Origin: Ottelia alismoides
Taxonomy: Eukaryota > Streptophyta > Magnoliopsida > Alismatales > Hydrocharitaceae
Direction of reading: 5' to 3'
Length of the DNA stretch: 64,000 bases
Assembly: GCA_037367405.1 (NCBI GenBank)
Contig: JAZKJV010003266.1
Coordinates: 1-64,000, forward strand
Part shown: positions 10,641 through 20,771 of the stretch, piece by piece
Position numbering within the stretch: position 1 is the stretch's first letter
Layout of the letters: each line of letters starts with the position of its first letter
Notes under the pieces: model-generated
Told to the model about the DNA's origin: nothing
Database searches by the model: none
What the model saw: only the letters and a program-made list of their open reading frames with translations
Position numbers and translations under genes: made by a program

Positions 10641-12673
10641 ACTTTTGCTAGTGCCTTAGCAAATACTTATTTGAAAAAGAAGTGCAAAAAGAGAAAGAAA
10701 AAGAAAAAGAGGAGAAATCAAGGTTGATTATTAAACTTTCCTTCATTAAATTGAAATATAGAGCTCAGTCAGACCTTTGGATTATTCATTTGTCAGAACC
10801 TTATTTGGACTTAAGCTTAAAACTTAACAGCCTCTAAGTTCCACTAATCTATGGTCAAGACTCCTTAATCAACCAGATCAGAACAAGTCTACATACACAA
10901 ACTCTAATGACCACGAATCTTTCCTTGTACTATGTAAGTGATATGTAGCTCCCCACCTCAGAAGTAATAAAGAAACAACCTCCCCCAACCTGGTAATTCT
11001 AATGCCTCGATCTAGTAACTCTTTCCTCGAGAAGCAGGGTATTCCCTTCTAAGTTCAAGTGCAACCGGCTCAAGAAGAGGGGGGAAGAAGAGAATGGACG
11101 ATGACCAGTGTAGCCATGTATCCTTGGGAGCTCTAACCATCGTAGCTGAGTCTCCCGCTGCAAGCTTCATGAGATGGTCATGAGTAACATAAGCTTTGCT
11201 TTATTTGACTATATACACTCCTGTGGGATTAACAAATTTTCAATCCGATCCACCACTTTTTTTGGAGTTTTTCTTTCTTTGCACATTTTTTCATGTGCAT
11301 CTGTACAATATATCTACATGGTGCAGCATATATACATAAGGAGTTTTTCCTCTTGAGCCAGTAGACTATCCCTCTTTTGAAGCTTTATTGCAACCCACGG
11401 CTCCTGTCTTTAGACTTCATAACCACCAGACCATGTTGAGACACACTTCCTTCACTATAAGAAGAAGAGAGGTTCCGCTTAGAAGTACTACCCTCATATG
11501 CTACCCCAAGCCAAAGGAAACTGCCTCCTCACCACCTCATCCGTGGAGAGCTATGTGTAAAGTGCTGGTGCAAGTAAAGCCATTGTCTCTGAGAGTCATG
11601 CATGTGTTGTTAAGTGCTCTACTTAGGCTCATCAAGATGACATATGCTCATAGCCTAGTGGACTCAAAGAATTAAGTCCCAATGGACCTGAAAAGTCTCA
11701 ATCCTAAGCCCTATAAGGTTCCTCTTATAATTAGATGGATTAAGGTCTTAACCAAGCTCCATTTGTCAATTTAATTCCAGGCCAGTTTAAATGTCAACTA
11801 TGGTTTGGAAAAACTGTGCAAGTATTTACAAAGATGCAATTTTACAAATTTTTACAATTGTGCAAAATTTTTGAAAAATGTTTGAAAACATGGATGTATG
11901 CATGAATGCGAAGTTTTGCAAAATATTTACAGAAATTTACACAAGGTTTTTGTAAACTTTTTGTTTTTCAAAACATTTTACAAAAATTTTGTAAAGCTAT
12001 TTACACAAATCATTTTTACAAACATTTGTACAAAAATAATTTTTATAAATAAATAGGTATGCGAAAGAAGAAATTTATGTACAAGGGAATTTTTATATTT
12101 TTATGGGTTTTAGCCATTTTTATTTATTAACACACTCACACAAAGTACGAGTTATGGCTAAAGAATATATGAAATATATACGATACCCCCTATACTTAGC
12201 TTGAACGATGTCCTCAGAGTGATCAAGAGCGATGAAGAAGACATAACTCGTGCTTAGTACAGGGAAGTGAAAAGGAATGGTATTTACAAAGACGAATCAA
12301 AGAATAAAATGGAGAGAACTCGGTGTTTCCCCCTATAATTAGGATCAAGTAATCCTAAGTATAGCAAGCTGTACATGAAGGGAAATCTGAGTGGAAGGAT
12401 GTACAGGGTTTACCTCCCCTATACTTAGGGTAAAATATCCCTAAGTATAGGCAGCAAAATAGAGGTAGAAAAAAAAATGAATAGAATACCCGAGAGTCCT
12501 ACACCCCCCTATACTTAGGGTAAAGTACACCCTAAGTATAGCATAATCATAAGATGAGAAAAGGGGTGTGGGGCTAAAGAACAGAGTGATATGGACAACT
12601 GGATCTATACAAGTCGGAAGAACAGTGACAATCAGGTGTGAAATGCCATAGATGTGAGTCAAGAGACCACATC
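10641..12673 (-). other. Element A 3' non-coding region
   Basis: About 2 kb between the pol stop and the polypurine tract without a convincing gene. In element sense it has four stem-loops (12541-12186), then an AT-rich run of TTTGNAAA-like words (12120-11790), then ordinary sequence with a conserved tagctacactggtca-like phrase shared with element B. Some Athila elements have an env-like gene here; I see none. Confidence 0.75.
12186..12541 (-). repeat. Array of four stem-loops with G-runs (element A)
   Basis: Plus-strand positions of the stem-loops: 12509-12541 (13-bp arms CTATACTTAGGGT / ACCCTAAGTATAG), 12419-12450 (12-bp arms), 12333-12364 (one mismatch), and a longer imperfect one at 12190-12262 with inner arms around gatgtcct / gacataactc. 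On the minus strand each ends in CTATAG or TATAGGGGG, matching the element's own polypurine tract. The same four-member array occurs in element B. Confidence 0.85.
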
Positions 12674-12877
12674 TCACGCAAAGTGAATCGGGGCAACGTC
12701 AACGACCCGCGACTCATGATATGGCTTGAGCTGCTGGCCGTTAACATGAAAGGTAACATCAGAAGACAACTCAGATATATCAATACTCCCATTGTCATGT
12801 ACCTTTCTAACCAAATAGGGTCCCTTCCATTTGCTCTGTAGCTTCCCTGGAAATAGACGAAGCCTAGCATCAAACAA
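12674..12877 (-). pseudogene. Element A integrase C-terminal end
   Basis: This frame ends pol. It contains FDARLRLFPGKLQSKW, GPYLVRKV, HDNGSIDI and VNGQQLKPY, the closing region typical of Athila-type integrases (a small SH3-like module, no chromodomain). A stop (HK-stop-FEPGQ, near 12910) separates it from the upstream part; it fits CAG to TAG. Confidence 0.88.
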
Positions 12878-13060
12878 CCATACTCTCTGTCCTGGCTCAA
12901 ACTACTTGTGGCTGATATGAGAATCATGCCACTCTTTCACTCTCTCCTTATAATGTAGGTTGTTTGAAAAGGCTGTATCACGAAGCTCCTCCAGGGCTGC
13001 TAACTCTACCCTCCTCTGATTTTCTACACTCTCAGGATCCAAAAGTATATCAGTAACAAC

Positions 13061-13924
13061 CTAAAGTGACCTATGTCTCAGCTCAACATGTAAATGGCAG
13101 GGCTTGCCATAAACGAGGGGAAAAGGAGATGTACCCAAAGGAGTCTTGAAAGACGTCCTATATGCCCACAAGACCGAGTCCAAAAGCTGTGACCAATTCT
13201 TTCGGTCAGGGCAGACGACTTTCTGCAATATAGTCTTGATCTCCCTGTTCGACACTTCAGCAAGACCATTCGTCTGAGGGTGGTATGGAGTGGCTACTCT
13301 ATGGTCTATGCTGAACTCGCTAGCAAGGGCCTTTACCATGTCGTTGATGAAATGAGACCCCCCGTCAGATATCAACACTCGAGGTACCCCGAACCGTGAA
13401 ATGATATTCTTCCTCAAAAATCTGCAAACAGTCCTAGCATATGCGGTTCGGGTGGGGATGGCCTCAACCCAACGACTCACATAATCCACATCCAACAGAA
13501 TGTACTCAAATCCCTGACTCCTAGGGAATGGACCCATGAAATCGATGCCCCATGCGTTAAAAACCTCACAGAAGTGTATGGGCTGCATCAACATCATATC
13601 ACGCTGTCCACAAGTTCCCATCCTCTAATAGTCAGTATATCTCTTCACGAACTCATCAGAGTCCTTAAAGAGGGTAGGCCACCATAGGCTGGATTGGAGT
13701 ACTTTCTGTGCTGTTCTCCTCCTAGAGTGATGTCCTCCTGCCTCAAGCTTGTGGCAGTAAGTAAGGACGCTGTGGTGCTCCTCCTGAGGAATGCGCCGAT
13801 GCCAGATACTATCCCCTTCCCTCATGATAAAGGACGGGATCCTCCCAATGGTAAAACTTGGCCTTCGCAAGGAAGGTCTCAAGTTTCTGCCTGGGCCAAT
13901 CTTGTGGAATTTTCTTAGCGACAA
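13061..13924 (-). pseudogene. Element A integrase zinc-binding and core domains
   Basis: The zinc-binding part (13924-13625) shows EEHHSVLTYCHKLEAGGHHS and FKDSDEFVKRYTDY: the last His of the first half is kept but the final Cys residues of the H2C2 site are Tyr here. After one stop (CAG to TAG type, 13622-13624) the core follows with all three catalytic acids: [19 protein letters not shown] and the Glu of EVSNREIK, then [16 protein letters not shown] and [12 protein letters not shown]. Integrase inserts the cDNA; this copy is split by the stop and has damaged zinc ligands. Confidence 0.9.
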
Positions 13925-14360
13925 GATAGTTCACAATATGGGCATACCATGGGAGAGAGGCGATAGCAAGGATCTCCTCATCTCGGAAGGTCTCACAAAT
14001 AGGCTCAATCTGCTCAGAATCCTCAAGATACTCCAATCGGGAGAGATGATCTGTCATCACCTTGACTTTAGGCTTATCCTTAATCTCTATATCAAACTCC
14101 TGGAGTAGAAGGATCCATCTGGTCAATCTAGCTTTGGCATCCTTCTTTGCCATGAGGTACCTGATGGCGGTATGATCGGTATAGATGGTCACTCTAGATT
14201 CAATGATGTAAGATCTGAACTTATCTAGGGCGAAAACTATGGCTAGCATCCTTCTCAGTGACTGTATAATTCCGCTGGGCGGCATCCAATGTACGGCTAG
14301 TGTAGTGAATAGCAAATGGGACTCCATCCCTCCTCTATCCCAGCACGGCCCCCACAACAA
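13809..14360 (-). pseudogene. Element A RNaseH domain
   Basis: Contains FALDKFRSYIIESRVTIYTD, HTAIRYLMAKKDAK, RLTRWILLLQEFD, IEIKDKPK and DHLSRLE, the Ty3/gypsy RNaseH order. Its first 25 codons read out of frame against the expected GAVLGQR and YAS-TLD phrases, so there are frameshifts near 14335 and 14260. The normal role is removal of the RNA strand after first-strand synthesis. Confidence 0.88.
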
Positions 14361-15494
14361 AATTGGAGGCGTTCGTCATGATCTCGAATGGGAGAGACCA
14401 ATCAGGTGGCTGGAGAACAGGAGCCTCTACAACACGACTCTTGAGAGTCTCAAATGACGATAGGCACTTATCATCTACGAGGAACTCGGTGTCTTTTGTC
14501 AGCAGATCAGTAAACGGTCGGGCAATCCTATTAAAATCATGAATGAAGCGCCTGTAAAAACCGACGTGTCCCGGAAAAGACCGTAACTGCCGCAAGTTGG
14601 ATGGTGGATTGAGTTTTCTAATGATATCCACCTTGGCCAGATCAACCTCCATGCCCCTGCTGGAGATGATATGACTAAGCACCGTCCCCCGAGTCACCAT
14701 GAAGTGACTCTTCTCCCAAGACAACACAAGGTGAACCTCAATGCATCGCTGAAGGACTCGATCTAGGCAGTCAAGACAAGAATCGAACCTGTCGTCGTAG
14801 ACCAAGAAATCATCCATGAAGACCTCCAAGCACTCCCCCACCATGTTCGAAAAGATGGACAACATGCATCTCTGGAATGTCGCCAGAGCGTTGCACAATC
14901 CAAATGGCATGCTTCTGAAAGCATATGTCCCGAAGGGACATGTGAAGGTAGTCTTGTCCTGGTCCTCTGACGCGATGGCCACCTGATTATATCTGGAATA
15001 CCCATTCAAGAAATAATAATGGCTCTTCCCTGCCAGCCTCTCAATAATCTGATCAATAAAGGGTAGGGGAAATGATCCTTCTTGATGGCTTGGTTCAATC
15101 GTCTGTAGTCCACACAGACCCGCCAAGAAGTGGGTACCCGGGTAGCAATCTGCTCTCCAGACTCACTAACAACTGTGGTGATGCCCGTCTTCTTGGGCAC
15201 CTCATGCAATGGACTGATCCACTTGGATTCAGAGATGGGGTAGATAAAATCAGTGCTCCACCATTTCGAGATTTCCTTCATGACAACCTCTCGAAGATTC
15301 GGGTTCAGCCGCCGCTGGAACTCACGCGACGGCTTTGTCTCCTCCTCGAGATAGATATGGTGGGAGCAAAGGGCCAGACTTATCCCCTGGAGATCGGCTA
15401 GACTCCATCCTATTGCCTTACGGCTCTTTTTAAGAACCCCGATCAGACGGGATTCCTGCTCTCCGGTCAAATCAGCGATAATGACTGGGTACAT
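14335..15494 (-). pseudogene. Element A reverse transcriptase
   Basis: The first part (15494-15066) holds SREFQRRLNPN, YPISESKWISPLHEVPKK and RVCVDYRRLNQAIKKDHFP; a frameshift at about 15066 leads to the second (15080-14335) with FPLPFIDQIIERLAG, TCPFGTYAFRSMPFGLCNA and the FMDDF catalytic site (Asp codons at 14809-14814). The first catalytic Asp, normally in FLDGYSGY, is Asn here (codon 15004-15006, AAT), a G-to-A change that would abolish polymerase activity. Element B keeps this Asp. Confidence 0.92.
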
Positions 15495-15527
15495 CTCATG
15501 CTCACCCGCAAGGAATCTATACTTCAG

Positions 15528-16520
15528 CTATGAAGGTAGCGGCTTCAGCTTTGGACAAGTAGGTGCTGGCGGATCTGGCCTCTGAAAAGTCTGAGTGAAT
15601 GCTGCCAAATCTGCATGGGAGAATGAGAACTCTCGCTCACAATCTGAATCTGGAGAAGGATGCTCTACTGGACTGTCTCTCCTCTGCACAAAATTAACGT
15701 CCTCACTAGTTGTAGGCTCAGTAGAAGTCATACATGGTATCAAATCATCAAACTCTGCCCAATAAATATCTGACTCCGAGGGATCTGTATCGGACTTACA
15801 AAAATCTGTCTCGCGATCGGGAACCGGATCTGCTACCTGAGATATATCCTGGACCAGGAATGCTCTCTCCATGCTCTCCTCTGCTGGCGTCTCTACATCA
15901 GCTAACTCTGAAGGTGAGAGGATAGCCTGTGCGACTGGATCTACCCAAACTGCATCGTCATCTGTAATCACAAAATCGTAGTCCTAGTGGATGTCTCACC
16001 CTGCCTCTGTCATCTGCTCTGAATCAGAAGTCGGCTCTGAGCTAGCTGAATCTCTGGATCTAGAATCCCCGACCATCTCTATTTGTATACTCTCACCCTC
16101 GACGTGAAAGTACACCTTCCCGCTATCATGGTCAGACACTGCCTTGGCTGTGGTAAAGAACGAGCATCCTAGAATGATCGGGGTGTCGGCCACAGACTCT
16201 GGGATCTCCATGTCGAACACTACAAAGTCCACAGAGAATTTCAGGCCCTGAATCGTGACGACAACGTCCTTCAGCAACCCCTTCGGCCTCTTGACAGATC
16301 GATCAGCAAACTGAAGGACCGTCCTGCTCTATAGGAGAGGGCCCAACTCGAAGCGGTCGAGAAAGGCTGTCGAAAGTAGGTTGATCAAAGAACCACTGTC
16401 TAATAGAGTGTGGTCGAACCTCTGCTCATGGATGTGGCATCTGACATACGAGGCTTCTGCATCTGGGCTCTTGGCTGGCAAACGGTTCTGAATCGCGAAA
16501 CAAGTGGCACGAGTAAGCAC
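15528..16520 (-). pseudogene. Element A aspartic protease and linker
   Basis: The protease active site reads LLDSGSLINLL with the Asp codon at 16398-16400, followed after a stop (CTA-TAG-AGC, fits Gln loss) by TIQGLKFSVDFVVFDME and TPIILGCSFF (16277-15996). An acidic, poorly conserved linker (15971-15528) leads to RT. The protease normally cuts the Gag-Pol chain. The stops at 16328, 15994 and about 15977 are all of the CAG or CGA to stop type. Confidence 0.85.
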
Positions 16521-16541
16521 ATGAATCTCTCACTGATGGTT

Positions 16542-19466
16542 CTACCTCTTCCTCCTAACTGTGGTGTTGTCTCTCAGTGATCTCTGGAGTAGAGGTATGT
16601 ACTCCAAGGCCTCCTGTAGGATCAACTTTATGTGGAATCTATCTATCATCTGCTGGCTGAACTCTATCTGATGATTCTTTTTTTGATTTTCTTTTTTCTG
16701 CCCCTTACCCAGATGGAGTGCTCTAGGAAAGGGGACTACATGGTCCTTCTCAGATGAAGGATTAGGAGAGGGTCTGGCATGCTCATGGATAGCAGAATCC
16801 ACACAAACACCATCAAGCAACACATGCAGATCTGAAAACAACAAACCCTTTCCTTTATTTATAGAAATGTCCCGAGATACATGTACTGAAGGAAAAACAA
16901 CAAGACTAGCAGAATTGGAAACGGTGGCCTCAGTACCACCCTCGGCATCTGGACTCACGACATCAATACCGCGCTCTGGCTTAGCAACTGCAATGGTGGC
17001 GTCAATACCACCTCCTCCAACTGGTGAAGCGACGACCTCAGTACTTCCGGTTGGATCAACATCCGTGGTGGCATCAGTACCACCGTCATCATCTCTCGCG
17101 GCATCAATACCGCGCTCCTCCTCGTTTGGCGCTTCTGGAGTGGCGTGGGGTCGTCGCTCAGACGAGGTGCCTCCTGCTGGCATCGTACCGCTCCTAAGTG
17201 TAATAAAATCATCATCAAACATGTATGCAGACATATCACCAAGTGAAGTACTAGGAGTGGTAATCTCAGTGAACTCTACCTGCTCAGACTTCCTCTTGAG
17301 GTTGTTCGAGTTCGACTCAATCTGGGAAGGGATGGCGGCCTTCCCTCTCACAATCTCCCGCATCTCCTGGCGGAACTCGTCCATCTCCCGTTGAAAAGTA
17401 GCCTGCTGCTCGGTCATGAGGCGGGCTAGATCATCCAGGGTGTGGTTCTCATCGGTCGGCCCATGAGAACCTGACAGGTGGCCTCACTGGTAATGAGGCT
17501 ATTGCGGCTGGTGCGGGTGAGAAGGGTACTGCTGATGATACTGCTGTTGAGGCTGCTCTCGCCTCCAAGGATGTCCCTGCTGATAGGGACGAGGACCATA
17601 CTGCTGGTGTTGGGATGGTTGCTGGTGTACTGGGGGTTGGGGCTGCTGGTGCTTCTCACATCGCTGGTCGTACTGGCCACCCAGAACTGGAGGCTGTTGT
17701 TGGAAACTGGTGCCTCTGGCCGACCAACGGAATCCGGGATGGTCTCATCGGATACCGGGCTGGGGTCGGTCGTACCAAATCCCGTTGACATCCATCAATG
17801 GCTCTGTCTCGTAGGTGGGTGGAGGGAGTACTGCGAAGGGCTGATCTGGCTGGTAGACCACCATCTGAGTGTCCTGGAATGGTGGTGACTGGTAGAATTG
17901 CGGTGGCTGCTGGTACAATTCTGTCTGTACAAGGTGAACTTGTCTAGTCTAGATGGAGTGCTGGGACGAGCTACCACTGCTGCTCGGATCTCCTCGTGAC
18001 CGAAGACGGGGCTGAGAAGCCGTCTATGCCTCCTGGAGACATATGAGCTGTGTCTTCAAGTCACTCAACGTCTGTGTCATCTGATCCATCTGTGTGATGC
18101 CCTGGTACTGCTTCTTCTCGATCAACTCGACCCAGTCTAGCTTCTCGCTGATAATGCCCATGTCTGCGGCCGTGGACTCGGCCTGTGCGGTTGCTGCAGA
18201 CAAAGTAGAAGGACCAGCATCGACCCGTGCTATCCTTTGGTACTGCACGGTCTGTGGCTGGTGGCGTCCCTGAGTGTAGAGTCAGGTCTGGGACATCACT
18301 GTATAGTTCTCGGCCATCTCCTCATAGATGGCCCAGACCTGATCCTCATCCTTGGAGAAGTAGGAACCGCCACAAGAAGCATTCACCAGGTCCTATAGCT
18401 CTGGTGTCAGCCCGCAAAAGAATCTCTGAACTAGGTTCGGCTTCGTGATGTCGTGGTGTGGGCATCTGTCGGTAAGCTCTCTGAACCTCTCCCATGCCTC
18501 GTGGAACTACTCGTTGGGGAGCATGGACAAGTTGCTGATCAGGGCCCTCGCTGCATTGGTCTGTCCGAGTGGATAGTACTTGTTCAAGTACTCGGTGCGG
18601 AGCTGCTCCCAGATGTACACAAATCTCCCTAAATGCTTCAGCCAGTTGGCTGCTCTGTAGGCCAGGGAGAAGGGAAAGGCGATCATCCTAATGGTGTCCT
18701 CGTCCATCTGTCGATCGTGGATGGTGCTGCAGATCATCTCGAACTCCTGGAGATGTAGATGGGTCTCCTCAGTGGCGAGCCCGTGGAAGCGGGGGAGGAT
18801 CTGAAGTGTCTGTGGGGGGAACTTGAAGTCCCCCACGATTGCCGGAAGTACCACCCACCGGTGCGTAAGTGTCGATCCGAGGTTGTGCAACTCCCGCATC
18901 GGTCTCTATTGCTCGGCCGACTGAGCTGGCTCCTCTAGCTGATCTGGGTCTCTCTCTCCTACGGCTCGCGGCTGCTCTCATGTTGTCCTCAGCCTCTCCA
19001 TCTCTCTCCACATCTCCACCATGAAGGCTCCCAGATCCCGTATTTATCGTTGCATAGTCTCTAGGGAATCTAGCATGGTGGTGTTGATCGCACCCTGGTC
19101 CAGTACGTAAGTAGTCGTCTCTGGCCTGTGACCATCGGTGCGCTCCTCCCTGCTCGCCATGGTCTCTGCAAAGGCAAAAGACCCAAACTCAAGTGCCGAT
19201 AAATCATTTATCTGCTGTCTTGCATCTGGCACTGATATCTCAGGACTGGTAGAAGGGTGGTCAAGGGGGAACAATGCGGAATCGAACTCGGGTTCGGAGA
19301 GCAGGTCTCGGCTCTCATGAACCAACCTAGATGAACGGGATGGAGTGCTAAAAAGCGGTGCAACCAAAGGCTGCCTAAGAGACCTCCTGCCCATTATCTT
19401 GATCTGGCGAGTCTGGCGGATGAGATCTGAAAAAACACAAGATAAGCAAACAAACCCCAAGTTCAC
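16542..19466 (-). pseudogene. Element A gag region
   Basis: The likely start is the Met at 19394 (MGRRSLRQPL), about 1.36 kb after the primer site; an upstream Met in frame lies at 19466. The retrotransposon-gag core (18899-18507) has HLHLQEFEMICSTIHD, TIRMIAFPFSLAYRAANW and YLNKYYPLGQTN. A Gln-rich coiled segment follows (18248-18024), then a Gln/Pro-rich stretch (17791-17426), a charged part with MTEQQATFQREMDEF, and a repeat-bearing linker (17120-16925). No CCHC knuckle is visible, as is usual in Athila. Stops near 19044, 18900, 18507, 18385, 18283 and 18021 all fit Gln or Arg codons turned to stop. The 17791-17426 piece is in another frame, so at least two frameshifts exist. Confidence 0.85.
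16930..17111 (-). repeat. Six-unit degenerate repeat in gag-protease linker
   Basis: On the plus strand the phrase tca(g/a)tac(c/t) recurs at 16930, 16963, 17002, 17038, 17074 and 17104. Spacings are 33, 39, 36, 36 and 30 bases, all multiples of three. On the minus strand this encodes a Gly-(Ile/Thr)-(Asp/Glu)-(Ala/Val) motif roughly every 12 residues. Confidence 0.7.
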
Positions 19467-20749
19467 CTACTCAACACTGAGCTGAAGACCGTAAGAGATC
19501 GGTCGATTATCTTGTCAATTTTTATTTAAGTGATAATCTCAGTCTTTCAGAGCGGTTACGCGAGCTGATGGGAATCCAATCCGTCTACCAGACTGTCCTG
19601 TATAAAAGGCCGGTAGTCTGATCGGGGCTTGGATATGGCTCTAGCTTAGTGTGCGGGTCGCTCTCTCACTCATCCATACCAGACAATGAGGGGGTTTCTC
19701 TCCCCAAGATAAATTTTTATGTGAAGTGTCTTTTAGGTTCAAGTGTATTTAGCAGTCCCAATTTTATAGTTTTTCTTTTTCTTGTATTTTTCAAACAAAC
19801 GACGCCTAATGAATTTTTCGGTTCTCCTGATTATTTAAGTCCAAAAACAGGGGGAGAAGACGAAAAAGCCGATGCGCGATAAATTCAATGATGCATGCAG
19901 AGTAAGTGATGTGTACCTGACTCCAGCAGTCTACATGCAAAATGATCCGCGCGTAGAATAAAGACTGAAAGTAAACTACCTATATGATGCACGAGAAATC
20001 GGCCATAGACGAAGCAATTTCTACACGTAAAGCACAGTAGCCGGGTAATCAAACCTAAGTCCGGAGTCCTATCTTGGGAGCCACTCGGTGTCCGCCACAA
20101 CGGATCCTGCACACGTTGTATGTGACTCCTCAAGGCACGTGGACTAGAGTCTAATTAATCCGGCTTTTTCTTGTGATTTAATTAATTAGGTCCAATTAAT
20201 GATCTGTAGGTGCAGGCAGATAATTAATGTTTGAATCCTAACTAATTACGTCATAATCAGAGAAAATCCTAAGCTAAGGCCAAAACCGCGTAATCAGATA
20301 AGTAGTAGAAAAAATGCGAAAAATCAAAACCGGCGAAAAACCGCGGTGAGGTCCCTCGAGCACACCGGTGCTCGACGAAACAGACCCCGATATCACCAAA
20401 AGAGTCCAAGTCTGTCCCTGTATTATTACAAATAAATGTTCTGCAGAAAAATAAATCTAATCTAAACTATGGCTATCTATGCGGCTATTCTGCGGCTCCC
20501 GCACTCTTGCTCGGTTCCTCGCATCCTCTTGCGGCTTTATGCAGAAAAGAGCCGCCTCCGACTCCCGCGGTTGCTTCGGCTTCCGAAAAAGCTGCCTCGG
20601 TCCTCGGGCCCTCGCAAGAAATCCAACAGAAATGTATCAGACACCGATTATTAGAAAAATTATGCAAATAAATCAGATAAAAAGATCTACATAATTATGG
20701 ATAAAAAGCCGTGAAAAACCGCGAAAAATAAAAAGACTACTAAATCGTG
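19467..20749 (-). other. Element A leader
   Basis: Region between primer site and gag start. No domain is seen. It contains an acagggggagaagacg phrase near 19845 and A/G-rich segments. In this family the leader carries packaging and dimerisation signals, but none can be pointed to here. Confidence 0.6.
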
Positions 20750-20768
20750 CTTCCCGGCAACGACGCCA
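20750..20768 (-). other. Element A primer-binding site (tRNA-Asp)
   Basis: The minus strand reads TGGCGTCGTTGCCGGGAAG three bases inside the 5' LTR. It matches the site of element B except for two transitions and is complementary to the 3' end of plant tRNA-Asp (from knowledge of that tRNA). Confidence 0.88.
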
Positions 20769-20771
20769 TTA

